Below, in pieces: positions 25,024 through 38,000 of a DNA stretch of 64,000 bases. The DNA is taken from contig CM075675.1 of NCBI GenBank assembly GCA_037962975.1, forward strand, positions 27,344,501 to 27,408,500, read 5' to 3'. The stretch is from Clitoria ternatea. Its lineage: Eukaryota; Streptophyta; Magnoliopsida; Fabales; Fabaceae. The notes beneath the pieces were generated by a model, which did not search any database, was not told the DNA's origin, and was given only the letters and a program-made list of their open reading frames with translations. Made by a program: the position numbers and the translations under genes. Position 1 is the stretch's first letter, and each line of letters begins with the position of its first letter.

Positions 25024-25224
25024 TTGTTTTTACTTATATTTGGAACTCGAGGTAATAAATGATATTAGTGGTATTTTAAGATATTTTTTTAAATTTCTAA
25101 TAATATTAATACAAATAACTACTTCTGACTATTATTCTTAATATAAATGAAAATAGTTACTTTTACTTATATTTAAAACTGGAGTAACATCCAATAAAAA
25201 GAATCCAAATTTTAAAAAAATTTA

Positions 25225-25898
25225 GGTTGCGTTTAGTTCATAAGTTTTTTTAGAAAAATAGAAAATTATTCTTAGAAAAATTTAAAAAATAGAAAAACTG
25301 TTTATTTACAAATTATTTAAAATTTTTTATAGAAAAATAGAAAACTAATTTTCTATTTTTTTAAGAAAATCAGAAAACTCTTTAAAAAGGTTTTCTAAGA
25401 AAAGTGAAAAAATAGAAAAGACGGTAACTAAATTACAAGATAAGGTAATTAAATTAAAAGATAAGATAACTGAATTACAAGATAGAGACTGTTGTAATCA
25501 AATAAGAATATGAAACAAACTGCTACTAATTCAAAAAGTTCTACTACTACTATTTTAAAATATATTTAAACACAAACTCATTTGCTCTTATTTTAATATT
25601 ACTTTAAATTTTTATCACAATTTTTATGTGATGCATATACTATACAATATTGTTATAAATAATATATATAAGACATATCTCAATTAATTTTAATTAAAGA
25701 ATGTTTGAAAAAATTTGGAAAACAGAACGCACTTGAACAACTTTTTTAGTTTTCTAGTTTTCTAAATTAAAAAACAGTCACATTATCTAAACGAATTTTT
25801 AAAATTTTTCTAACTATTCTAGGAAATAAAAATTTTGGAAAACAAGCGAAAAATTTTTCCTAGAAAACTAGAATAATTTTCTGTAACTAAACACAGCC
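25225..25898 (+). mobile_element. 674-bp MITE, copy 1 (Tourist/PIF-like?)
   Basis: Ends GGTTGCGTTTAGTT and AACTAAACACAGCC form imperfect inverted repeats, flanked by TTA on both sides (25222-25224 and 25899-25901). The interior is AT-rich with long inverted arms of TTTTCTATTTTTC words and no coding capacity. A 3-bp flank duplication suggests the PIF/Harbinger (Tourist) class. A second copy of the same length lies at 56915-57588 in the opposite orientation. Confidence 0.7.
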
Positions 25899-25901
25899 TT
25901 A

Positions 25902-26396
25902 AGTTTTTTCCTAGCTTTTTCATCCAAGAGAGAAGAATTTTGAGTAAATTCTTGGGTTAAATGAAATTGTATGAATTATACCTTTGAGATTTTAAAAATC
26001 TTAAACTAGTCGTTAACATTGTAAATATGATTCATTAAAAGTCACTTTTTGCAAAAGTCAGACGATTAAATTAAGGTTTTTAAAATTTCAGAGGCTAAAC
26101 TAATGGTTTATTTGAAGAATTTTATATTTGCATTTATGCAAATATACAAACAATCCCATAATGTAGTTGTCACAAATATAAAGCGGTCGTAATCCATATC
26201 CATATCGAGACAAAAATGGCACTCGAATGTTTTGTGAAACAAAAGCATTCTTTTATAAATGGGAATCCAAGGAAATGGATTAGTTTATTGTGGGATAGAA
26301 ATTGTCTAAAACAATCACGTTAAATAAAGAAAAGCGCCAAAATTAATTTCCATGTACAAGGATTTCAATTGTACTAAATTATAAACACAAAATTCA
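25902..26396. other. Downstream flank of the kinesin gene
   Basis: About 495 bases of AT-rich sequence that include the 3'UTR of the minus-strand kinesin gene; nothing else recognised. Confidence 0.5.
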
Positions 26397-27155
26397 TTAC
26401 AAATTAAGAAAGTTGGTTATGGGATTCCAGTCCATTAACCATGGCTTCTTGTCAGATGGAAGCACAAAATTCAGCTCAAACATCTCCTTTGACATGTTGC
26501 CTCCTGTACGGAAACCCACAAGCTTTGCAACTATTTCTGCACTCTCCCGCACATGTTTTTGGTCGTGAGGATCTGTCCAAAGCTTGCTGAGAAATTGCAT
26601 CTTCCTCTGCTTCCCATCAAGAGGCACATCCCATTTCATATATAACGCTTCCCTCTCCTCTAGCCCCAAACGTGATGTCAACCTCTTAGCAAGAAATTCT
26701 CTCTCTCTTTTCAAAGCTCTCTTACTGCATATTAAAAAAATATATATGCATTCAGTGAAAGATATCATTCAATGGAGAATTCTCAATTAGATTGGATGTA
26801 TGTATAATCTATATAAAAAGAAGTATCACTACATATGGTTTCTTCAAGTTTCAATTTCATATTTATGTTTTGGTTCTAAACGTTTCAAAATAAATTCAAT
26901 TAATTCCTATATGTTAACTATGGTCAAGGAATTAATAGAGTTTTCTGATGTAAGTTAACATTGATGTAAGTTCAATTTTGACTGAAATAAAAAAAAAAAG
27001 TTGGATGCCACATGACCATCAAACCTGACAGCCACGTTATAAAGGATGCAATTGAAACCCATAAAAATATTAAGTACCAATCATATATTTTAGCCTTTAA
27101 CTTATAGAAAATGTATTAGATGAAAAACTCTCAATCATAATGGTAAAACTGTATA

Positions 27156-27199
<44 letters not shown>

Positions 27200-30100
27200 C
27201 TTGATGACAATGAGATAGTAGGTTCTTCTCCAGCATGAGGAGCTGGGCTTGCATTCCCATGTTCTGCTAGGTGTTGTTGCAACCATGTCAAACGCCTTAG
27301 TTCGACTTCCATATATATTTGATCAGCAGGGTCTCCCTTGAATAACAAATAGAACTGGGTCCTGTGAATAATTGAGACATAACATTCATGCCATAATTCA
27401 AGGATCTGCTGGCGCTGCTCTTTGAATATTACTTGCCATGAAACCTGGGGTTCCTCTGGTTCACATGAGTACTCTTCATTTTCTAAGTCGTGGCCATTTG
27501 CTTCATTTGCTTCAAGTTTAAGCACCTAAAAGGATATCCAAAACAGATGGATGAGTCAAAATCTGACAGAAATAAATTAAATTAAAGAATTTGAAATGGT
27601 AATGAATGTGTGAAGATTTTATGCATAAATATAATGTAGCATACCTGGCAAACAAGTAACTGCTTTTGGTACTGCAGTTTGGCCACACGTTCTTTCAGTT
27701 CAGTGACATATGCTCTTATACTTCTTACATTTTCTTCTGCCGCATTCTGAAACATTTTCTGCATTTTCTTCATGTTAACTGAACTAGAGCGTCGATAACC
27801 CGGAGTATTTTCTTTGGATGAAACATCTCCAGCTTCTTCACTCTTTGTAGGAGTCTCCTTTTCGGACTCTGGCAGAGTCTCGGTTGAAACAATATCATCA
27901 TTCTCAGGGACTTTATTTTCAATATCAGATTCCAGAACTTGCTGTGTAGTAGACAGTGGTGAGCAGGGAGATCTTATGAAGTTTGGGCGATTAGCAGCAT
28001 TGCTTGAAGACAAAGGAAGCAATTTTTTCCTTTTATGTTCCTTTTTATGCTTAGGGGATGCTTCATTGGTTAAATGTTGGAAATTGTTGGGGAGAGACAT
28101 CACCAACTTGTCTATGGACCTTTGAACATTTTCAAGCTGCTGTTCAAGATTTGCAATGGTGCTGCCTTGTGAATGAAGCCTGGTAATCTCTTCCTTGAGA
28201 TTGGCACTGACACTCTTGTGGATGGGAACCATGCTTCCAACTTCAACTTCCTTGGGAGCTGACCTAACAGAACGCATTTCTCTTATTTCCGCTTGCAGCT
28301 TTGCAATTGTCTCAGCTGCATCTTGGTTACCTAGTCTATGACAAGCCACCTCCTTTTGTAATACTTCCAAAGCTCGGTTGGCTTCTTCTCCAAGCTGCTC
28401 TTGGAGGGTCTCAAGTTTACGAATTTCATGCATAAGGGTAAATGGAGCAGTGGAGGATTGCCTCATGGACTGTCTCAGAGTTGAGTTTCTTACTCTCTCA
28501 CATCCTAGCTCTGGTTTTAGTGATGATAGTGCACCAGTGAATGATAGGCACTTCTTGACTGGTAGATGTGGTGATTCAAGTAGGTTTGAAACCTGAACCT
28601 GAAGTACAAAAAGGATCTTAAATTCATTTGAAATAAATCATGAGAAATGAAGGGAGAAGGGGAAGAGAGACAAAGAAAAGAAAGAGACCTTCTGGTCATC
28701 ATGAAGCTTTCTGCGTAACTCATCCACCTGTGTTTGTGCAACATCTCTCTGGCGTTTCAGCTCTTCAATTTCCATTTCCATCTGGACAAAATCAGGTAAT
28801 AATACTCAGTACTGTGGTACCATACTATCATTCTTGTTCCACATGATTAGCTTTTTTCTTCTTCAATTTACCTGTTGAATTTTCCAATCCTTTTCTTTAG
28901 ATGGATCAGGGGTGCGCAACACTGCCTCCAGTCTTGCTACTTCCTTCTGTAAATGTTTGACAAGCTGCTTGTCTGATACAACCTATTGAAAAGAAAGTTG
29001 TCAAATTTTGTTCCACTAGTTCGATTTTTTTTTAAAAAAAAAAAGAAAGCCATAAGGGGACTGTGAACAGTAGTTACCATGTTAACTTGAGCATTATTTG
29101 TTACTTCTTTCGCCCTGGTAGCAAACAATAGAGTGTTTCGAGATTGCTCTACATGGCTCAGTGCTGGACTCAAAGTACATACAATGGCAGTGCGTGCATT
29201 CCCACCAAGGGAGTGTTGCAATATACGTGTGAGTTTTGAATCTCTATAAGGTATATGACCACTTCTTTTTCCAACACTGCATATGACGATATGAAAATAA
29301 GAAGTTAGATATCTAAGGAAACAACCTTGAATTCTATTGGCAGCGCTACTGGTTGATATTTGTCGTTATAATGGCCCAAATAAACTTTCTGTAAACAACA
29401 TGAATCCTGACCTGAGCTTCCTGATAACAGTAGTAAGAGTCATCAAACTCAGGTTTATATGGCAGCCTTCTTTGAGTCTAGCACCATCTGCATGTGTCTG
29501 CGCAGCCCTCTCACTTCCAGCCAGATCAACAAAGTTCTGCAGTCATGGACATGAGTTATCCAACAGGAACGAATCTGTCAATTAAGGTATATATAAGTGG
29601 GGGATATCAATTACCAAGGTTGCGACAAAAGATTTTACACAATCTGCATTTTCCCGGAGAGTGCTTTGAATTGTCTGAATAGGGAAGAAAAAAAACATCT
29701 CCATATTAGTTAGGGGAGAGAAAGAAGAAAAGCGGATCATCTTCTGCGTTCCAGTGAATAACTATACTATAACTGACCAGTCTTATTATCTGGTGCGACC
29801 GTGAGCTGTTATCATTTAGAGCAGTCTCCCCAACCTGCCTTTGAGCTGTCAAACAAAAGAGCTCCAATATATTAAATTGTATGAGTGAGGAAACAGGTAT
29901 ATGTCTCATGCAAGTCGAGAAAGTTTCTCACCTTCACAAATGGAGATCAAATGTCTCAAATGGTTGTCATCTTTTGCTGTTTCTTCCACTAATTTCTCAA
30001 CCACCGTACCTTTCTACAATATTACATGAATGATAAGCATAGAACTCCAAATTCAGGAAAGTATGCTACTGAATTGCTGGCTCTTTAAAAATACTTAGAT

Positions 30101-31366
30101 AAAGCAGGATATTACAACAACAACAACAACAACAAAGCCTCATCTCAACTAAGTAGGGTCGGCTACAACATAGAACTCCAAATTCAGGAAAGTATGCTAC
30201 TGAATTGCTGGCTCTTTAAAAATACTTAGATAAGGGCAGGATTTTACAACAACAACCACAACAACAAAGCCTCATCTCAACTAAGTAGGGTCAGCTACAT
30301 GAATCAAACCACGTCATTGTGGCACGATACTAAAATATGAAATTCCAAATTCAGGACAAGGAAGCAACTGAATTGTGTCTTTCATAATTAGAAAATTGGG
30401 GAAAAATTTTCAAATAATACCTCAGGATCATCGAGAAGCTTCAAACTCCGACCAGATTCTGAATTTAACAAGTCCCTGACGTTCTCATTGTATATTTCTA
30501 GCCCAGATATTTTTATAGTGAAATCTCTTTCAGGGGACTGTAAGATGCCAATTGAATGAATTAGTCATAATTTAACAATCTTTTATTGCATATATCAGAA
30601 TTAAAATTAGACAGAGATAGTTGTCTTCATAGAACAATAAGAATAATATAACCTACACTGGCAGCTTTGGAAAAACTTACATTCATAATATGCTCATAGA
30701 TATCATTGACAGCCTTCTCTGTTATTCCTCTCATTGTATATGTCTTTCCACTGCTAGTTTGTCCATAAGCAAAAACTGTGGCTGCAATGAATTAGAATGC
30801 AATCATTATCATTATGTAATGCAGAGTCTCTAGCAGAGGTACAAATCATGAAGGAGGTCAATAGGTTTAGATTCAAAACAGTACCATTAATGCCCGTTAA
30901 TGCTGATAATGCAATTTTCTTTACCCCTTCTTCATATACTGTCTCAGTTAAACATGCAGGACCAAAAACTTTGTCTGCAGGAAGAAAAGCAGTGTCAACA
31001 GATATTTAAAATATGATATGTCATAATCTCATCAAAAACCAAATCTGTGACATTAAATTAACAAAAAAAAAATCAAACTGAAAAATGAGTAAGATAAACA
31101 AAGCAAGATAAACAATTCCATTTGATACCGAAAGTAAACGATGCAGGTTGAGCAGCACGTTCATGTGATGGTGGTTTATACACAATAGTATAATCATTGA
31201 TGCAGTCCCATGCCACCTGATCTTTAGCCAATTGCTCCCTTCTGTTTAAAGGTCTTAACCTTACTGTGACCACAATCTTCTCTTCTCTAGCTCTTGCTCC
31301 TCCTGGGGTTGATACTGGTGTCCTGTCTATCTTTGAAGCTGGTGTCCCAGGTGTTTTCACAGTCAT
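26397..31366 (-). CDS. NACK1: Kinesin-like protein KIN-7A (NACK1/HINKEL), 14 coding exons
   Basis: Plus-end motor that carries and activates the NPK1-type MAPKKK at the phragmoplast midzone, driving cell-plate expansion in cytokinesis. Coding exons in transcript order: 31366-31129, 30974-30885, 30781-30681, 30537-30421, 30013-29932, 29845-29778, 29674-29615, 29536-29412, 29276-29078, 28982-28872, 28781-28689, 28598-27645, 27525-27200, 26724-26397. All junctions are GT/AG and keep frame, giving 963 aa, close to known NACK1 proteins. Motor features: P-loop GQTSSGKT at 116-123, switch I NDNSSRSH at 220-227, switch II DLAGSE at 256-261. A neck/coiled-coil region follows, then from residue 747 a C-terminal domain (WQVIFKEQRQQILELWHECY) of the DUF3490 type. 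N-terminal TP sites resemble CDK targets. Exon 12 could start 6 bases later (28592). The paralogue TES/NACK2 is less likely from the N-terminus MTVKTPGTPASKID. Confidence 0.95.
27162..27197. repeat. (GA)n microsatellite at a kinesin splice donor
   Basis: About 18 GA units; on the gene strand (TC)n starts two bases after the intron 13 donor GT (AAG|GTTCTCTCTC). Confidence 0.95.
30038..30310. repeat. 131-bp tandem duplication with SINE-like tail in kinesin intron 4
   Basis: CATAGAACTCCAAATTCAGG... is repeated at 30169 with period 131, and a third partial start is visible near 30340. Each unit ends with (ACA)n followed by AAGCCTCATCTCAACTAAG and GGGTCGGCTAC, words that recall common plant SINE-type repeats. 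The duplication lies wholly within the intron 29-30.4 kb side (30014-30420). Confidence 0.6.
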
Positions 31367-31369
31367 CTT

Positions 31370-31979
31370 CTACAAAAATCACAGTGGGAAAATCATCAAG
31401 AGGAAAATGAACATAAAGTAAGTAAACAGAAAACCATATCATATCATTCATGATTCAACAATCCCTGTTCTCGGTTATGTTTCAACACTACATTGGCATG
31501 ATTTCTAGAGAAAATCCTTCCAATGTCACAAGAATTATGCTCAAATAAAATACAAAACAGAATTTCTTTTTTAAAATTAAAAAAGAAAACAACAACATTC
31601 GGTGATGGTTTAATTAAAAATAAAACGAAATTAACTGACACGAGAAATTCAACTGATCTTAGGAACGATGTCGTCTTGATTCGTTGTGGGATAATCAGAT
31701 GCAAAGGATTAAGGTCAGAAAAGGGAAAGGGGATAAAGAATTAATAGAGTGGTATAATTTCATTTTAATATACTTATACTAAAAGAATAAAAGGAAAGAT
31801 TATCATAAACTTTGACGCTAATTATAAGCATTATACTTGGGGAACAATAAAATAGGAAAGCAAATCAAATAAGAAGCAAATTAGTAGAGTGCAAATCCGC
31901 AAATGGAAACTTCATCAACAGATCAGAGAATCCAAAACAAATCCAGAAAATAAAAAAGGAAATGGAAGTAGAAACTCAC
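31370..31979 (-). other. 5'UTR intron of the kinesin gene
   Basis: The gene strand reads TTTGAT|GTGAGT at 31980/31979 and TTTTTGTAG|AAGATG just before the start codon. This is a consensus 610-bp intron ending four bases ahead of the ATG; the 5' non-coding exon would extend from 31980 to about 32150. Confidence 0.65.
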
Positions 31980-32167
31980 ATCAAAGATTGTTCGATCACA
32001 AGTTGAGTAATAAATTTCTTCAACTCAGAAGGAAACAGAGCGTAGAAGAAGCTGAAACTTAGGGTTTGGATAACAATCAGAAGTGTGTGGTGACGAAGAT
32101 TCAAATGAAATGAAAGAGCATTGGTGTGTGTGCGCGACGCGACTACTTCATTTGAATTTGGGGAAAC

Positions 32168-32178
32168 TCTAACGGCTA
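32168..32178 (+). promoter_or_regulatory. MSA element (MYB3R site) upstream of the kinesin gene
   Basis: TCTAACGGCTA fits the mitosis-specific activator consensus YCYAACGGYYA at all positions. Such elements, bound by three-repeat MYBs, drive G2/M expression of cytokinesis genes including NACK1. It lies 190 bp beyond the 5' non-coding exon boundary, near the expected transcription start, in inverted orientation relative to the gene; MSA boxes are known to work in either orientation. Single copy seen. Confidence 0.7.
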
Positions 32179-34022
32179 GTATTTATTTTTTATGAATATT
32201 TTATTTATTTTCAGTTTATTTAATTGACTGATTAATGGTTTTAATTAAGTATTATTAATTTAATTATGCTTTTGTCTAACGTTTTCATTCGCCAGATAAT
32301 CATTGACAGTGACACACCCCGAGGCAGTGGGGCCCGGCTTTCGAATTTTAACGTTTTGTTTGGTTATGAGATTATGTTGTTTTTTACTCGCTTTTTATCC
32401 AATTTACACTGCTTTTTTTCCGACAAAAAATGTCAAAAAGAAAAAGGATTGTTGATGTGATTTTTTCTTCTGGTACATTTTATTCATATTTAAGAAAAAA
32501 TATTGTTGAAATTACAATCACCTAACAATACGTCGATGTAAGCGATACATATTTAATTTCACATTGTATTTGTTGAAAAAAATTTATTAAAAGAGTTAAC
32601 TTATCATAATTTAAATATTTTTAGTTTTTATAGAATCGTTTCGGAAAAATTATGGCTATTGTTAAAGGAAAAACAATCGCTTAGCATTGTTTAGTGTTTA
32701 CTCACTAAAATTAAAATATAATATATGTCGTGCTTACATATTTAAGTAAAGCCTTGTTACTTGTTAGCAAGAGTAGCAAAAGTAAATTTATAATGAGTTT
32801 TGAACAATTTCTCAATCAAAGATTAAATACCTTTTTAATTTTAGTTAAACTTATTTTTAAAGACGTGATTACGATGGGTTCAAAACAACCAAACATTTCT
32901 TTCGGCAAAATCATGTTTCTATTCATCAAATGCAAGTCTGGCATGTTCCGCTGTAACTTTCAAGCATGTTAATGGTTTAAATATAAGTGGGTTAATTAAT
33001 TGTAAGTGGGGTTAGAATTGCCAGCTCTGAGTTGGTCAAATTTAATTATTATAGTATCATAGTATTTGGATTGGATATGCATTTAGATCTTGAAAAACGA
33101 GTTCAAGTCTCAAATAAATGTGAATTATTTTCCAATGTTTGGATGCTTTGCTGTAAAATTACGTCCTTTTTTAAATCTTGGTATAATTGTATAGCATCTG
33201 GTCAGAAATTTTACATTACAAACTTACTCTTGAGATGAACATTTTCAAATTTAATTCAACTTAATTTTAATCGCATTTCATATCCATGTATGTCGTTTAT
33301 ATATATATGAAGATTTCCGCAAGAAGTCCAGTTTCATGCAGTCAAGTAGAAAAAAAGAACAGAAACTCAGCAGGACTGAAGGAGTAATTTTTCTTTACAC
33401 TAATTTTTATTGTTATTAAAATCAAATTGAATTGGTTGATTTGGCCGGTTAGACCATAAATTAATTAGATAACCAGTTCAGATTAATTCTTTATTATTAC
33501 TTATTCAATTATAATTTAATCACAATACATTACCTTCACTAATTTAATGATCAATCTAATTCTAAAAACATTGATAGGTTTCGTTTTTCTCCCACCAAAA
33601 ACATAACTATGTTGTTGGACTCAGTACTATTACTAAACATTTATTTCCTCAAAACTGCCATCAATTTTATATATCTATTTCCTTAAACAACGTATGCAAT
33701 GCTATGTTGGAGCACCACCAAGTCATAATAATTAAGGTTCATTTTCATTTCAGATATTCAATTTGTAACCTAACAAACGCGTGACCACTGATCAAGAAGC
33801 GCATAACTGGTAAATGTATCGCTCGCATAGGTTTTCATTGTAAAAAATATAATATCATGGGGTTTTCGTAAATTTTATTTTCCAATTAAACTTCAAAATT
33901 TTCCATAGTCAAGATTAAACATCAGGATAGCTTATGAAGACAAAATTTCAATTTTACAATCCAAAAACACTTGGTTATACATACATGTTATTCTATTGCA
34001 TTTTAGGCATATATATATATAA

Positions 34023-34058
<36 letters not shown>

Positions 34059-35026
34059 GTACAACTATTTTTATTTTTATCTAAAAAATCTTTTTTCATA
34101 AGATACCTCGTAGAGATTCATATACACACTCTTCTCAATCAATCATTCACGTATATAATTCATCTAAGAGAAGGCAATTTAACTTATTTTATGGTTTTGA
34201 ATTCGAATATCAAGAAATACAAATGCATTCACAGAAAAATGTTATCATCCATGACGATCTAATCTCATTCTATTCTAAAATAGTATATAAAAAACATAAT
34301 TTAAAAAAACAACGCCAAACATGTCACTAAACCTACAAAGAGCTCCATTTATCTCCTTTAAAATGTTACAACCTTAATTGAGCCAATTATTAAGGTCTAA
34401 AAGAGTACAACACTTATTTTGAAACAGTAGAATACTGTACAGTACTATCAAATTTTCACTCACCTGGGTAACAAGGTTTTCACAAGAGCGATAGCCAAAA
34501 TTGTGCCTTGTTATTATACAGAAAAATCTACATATTTCACGCATTCTTTTCTAAATCACAACACATAGTGAACACTGACCAGTAAATATTTAAGTCTAAA
34601 AACCCGAGCATTATTTTAGCCGAACAGGCTTCACAGTCTAGCTTAATCCCACATATATTCCCTGTCAACCTGTTTTGCTGGATGTTCAGCTTTTGCTCCC
34701 TTTCCATTAGGGCCTTCTACATATGTGACAGTTTTTCTCCATACAAAATAACCTCGTTTTCTTTTCATTTTCACTTTAGCAACCTCTTTTTTTTTTCCTT
34801 TTTATTTTCACATTACCATCTCTATTCCATTCTTTTTTTGAGATCAATTCATCTTTTGTGCGGCTAACACGTATAACAGAAATCCATGTGAGTAGTCTCA
34901 AGTCTCAATTCCATCAGACTCTGATGAACTATGTCGTGTTTGCAGTGAGCAATGAACATAGAAATTTAAGGGTAATAGCTTTATGATTTAGCCATGAGAA
35001 TGTAATGACATGTCATCTCATTTGGT
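32179..35026. other. Intergenic region between the kinesin and DUF789 genes
   Basis: The left part is the kinesin promoter and the right part holds the 3'UTR of the DUF789 gene. Short open frames have no recognisable domain. A (TA)n tract occurs near 34010-34055. Confidence 0.5.
34010..34055. repeat. Interrupted (TA)n microsatellite
   Basis: TA repeats interrupted once by AAATAAA. Confidence 0.9.
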
Positions 35027-38000
35027 TCACCTGTGGTATGTGCCACTGCCGTGTGAGACAAAGAACTGATAATCTGGGTGATTCACCTGAAGCAGCCTTA
35101 ACCAGTTATCCGCAGCCTGCAATAAAGAATTTGCAAGTTGACTCTCATTGACTCCACTTTGCATCCAAATAGACCCTTTTAACTTGTAGGAAGCCATTGC
35201 AAAAGTTGGTAATGAAATCTTTGGTACACCATCCATGTCATTTGGATATACCAAAATTGGAGCCTGGGTGCTTCCGTTTCCTGCAAAATTTAAGCAAAAG
35301 AAATTTTATAAAACTAATGAACATTGTACATAAATAGTAGATAACCATAAATTTTGGGAATAAGGCATTAAATTCACATAAAAACTGAGATAAAATCAAT
35401 CAGCAAAAGAAGTAATGTAACATTAGCATCAACTTTCTTGTTCTTATTTGACAATTCAAATTATAACATGCAGTTCAGAGGGCCATGCTTCTGACAAATT
35501 GTTCCTAAGCAAAGATGTAAGATGAGGAAATGCAGAACACTTGCAGCAAATATATTCACAACTGCACAGTTTGCAGTATGAGAACATCTGGTCCCACCCT
35601 AAGCTTTGCACAACTGCATTCAGCCGCTAGCACCTAACTAGGTTTGAACATTGGGATTGTAAAGTGATATGTATCTTTTTCCAAAAAGTAACGATATCCA
35701 AAATAGCAAGCAATAATGACATATCTCTATTTCTTTGTTTTCCTCATCTCTTACTATGTTATCATAAACCAACCATATCCTATCCATCCTAAATTATTTT
35801 GCTCATTCCAAACACAAAACGAGCAGCCAAATGTGATATCTTTATTTAAAGGAATGAGTTGAGGAAATGCATACTTGTGATTTGGTCAAAAAAAAAGAAA
35901 AATATGGAAATAAAAACTCCATTCAGTGAATGTGTCTAGATGCCATAATAATCACTATGGTGGCATAGCAGAGGTGAGGGGCCACAAGCCCCTATTTTTT
36001 TCTGGTTGATTGCGCTTTGCTGTTGCAGCCAATTCCATCACAGGCACTATCATCTGATATTGTAACTTGCAAAGGTTGCAGCCACTATTGTGAAACTGAA
36101 ATCCTTCTAGAACCTCATTATTTCCCTTAACACTGACAACAGCAGGGGCCTTTTTCCAGGGACAATTTTGAGTTTTCGTTTTGTTTGTTTAAGAGAAAAT
36201 GGATGAAAAAGTGTTTGGATGAAGAAGTATTTTGTCTCGCATACATTATATAGCCCTTTACTGTCATATTTCAACCAAAACTCATCAGACCCACATATCA
36301 CCAGCATGATTCCACCCAAGTCCTAGGATTCACTGACCCTGCTGCATTATCTTGTGTCCTCTGTTCTTTAAGTTTGTGTGTCCCCTGTTTATAAGTTTTT
36401 GTTCCCTGTTGTTGGCTTCCTATTTTTTTCTTGGTCTCTTCCAAACTATTCTCACTTTTGTCCTCTGATTCCTTTTTGTTTACCTCAGTATATATAAGTT
36501 CTGATTAATACTAATGAGTTTATCTTTAATTTTGATATTTTTTAGCATTTATATATGTTTAGCATAAATCATTTAACCTATATCTAAAATTTCATAATAG
36601 TTGGCATCCTGCTATATTGTTTATTTGTTTTCAGGGTTGGCCTTTATGAACTGCTATTCAGGCTTGAAATGATAGCTATGGTAGATGCCATCTTTCATAT
36701 TTGATGACAAGAGTTGATCTACTTAATATGCTTTTGGGATATAGCCCATCCTCCAATTTCCTAACCCTTCATTATGTTCTTAAAGCAAATGTAAAAAGAG
36801 GAAACAAGGTTAAAATGCAGGCGTGCATCTAATAATACTGATCCCAAATGATTGCTGAAGCTTGACATTAAAATGCAACAATGCATGTTCAGTAGCTGAA
36901 TAGTGATAAACAAGAACTACGATGTCTCTACAGGTAAAGTTCTATGATTACCTGTCAAGGGTGTATGGAGTGTATGGTAAGTAAGAAAGCAGGCATCTAA
37001 ATCTTTCAATGTTGGACCAGTGGGTATTCGATATATAGGATACCTGAAACAGTTGATTCAAATTGTTAGTTGACACTTACAACTGTATAGCAATATATCA
37101 AGTTACTCTCTCACCATGCCACAGACATCCAACTGGCTGGCAATAAATCACAACTTCTTAGTGACTTGAGGCCAGGATAGTGGTGTGCAAGATCAAGTAT
37201 CTGTCCATATATATAAAATATAAGATGGACTGTTCAAAATAACTTCAAATAAGCCACACGTTAATTATGACCAGTACAGACCTTGTCAGTCAATGGTTCA
37301 CGGCTATAAGGAGGATCATGATCAAAATACTCAAAAAGAAGATCTTGAGGATTTCCGTTTTCACTGTCATCACTAGAAAATCCCTCTTGCATTGTATTGT
37401 GTTTATTGTGTATAGATAACCTGCTCATTTGAGAAGAAGCATTGCCTGTGCGATATTGACTATTTCTCTGTGCTATAAAAAGTTCAGTCCTTTTCCCAAA
37501 TTCACTATCACTGCTTCCATCGCTGCTTGAATCTCTGTAGTAATCACCATCGCTATCTTCACCAGTGTACCTAATGATAAAAGAAAATGAGTTATTACAA
37601 ACTAAAGCATGATAGAACATTCTCCAGCAGAACTTAAAATAGCATAGAAGCAGGTGCGACAGAGTATCATATCACAAAAATTGTAATGCGCAAATACATA
37701 ACCACATTGACAACATACAGGATTATAGGTATCCAAAAAGAAGAAGAATAAAAAAAGAATACAAGGTCGCAGAAGTGCCCAATATTTCAGATGAAAAATT
37801 GTCATAGTTCATCAAAAGTCAAACCCATGAAGCCCAAAAGCAATCCATGAAGCACCACAAGGAAACAAATCAGATACGCAGAATGCAACTTATCAAATAT
37901 AAGAAAAGAATATTCAAATCCCTCAAATGCTGCCTGTCACTGAGAACCTCACAGCCAACAGCCATTTAATTTACACTTAGAGACTAAAAAAAACCTTTTT

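Larger units (their letters stand above)
13215..25184. mobile_element. Stowaway-like palindromic MITE split by a MULE
   Basis: The outer left arm begins TA|CCCCGGATCTAAATATAA and the outer right arm ends TTATATTTAAAACTGGAG|TA. These are inverted copies bordered by TA, the target duplication of Tc1/mariner-type MITEs. The arms (13215-13360 and 25024-25184) continue as imperfect inverted copies, for example TAATGATATTAGAG against AATGATATTAGTGG, right up to the MULE ends. The simplest reading is a fold-back MITE of about 300 bp interrupted near its centre. Alternatively the arms are outer parts of unusually long MULE termini. Confidence 0.5.

Noticed and set aside
34682..34867. 61-aa hydrophobic frame
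   Set aside because: Low-complexity TC-rich sequence without homology, promoter or conserved context.
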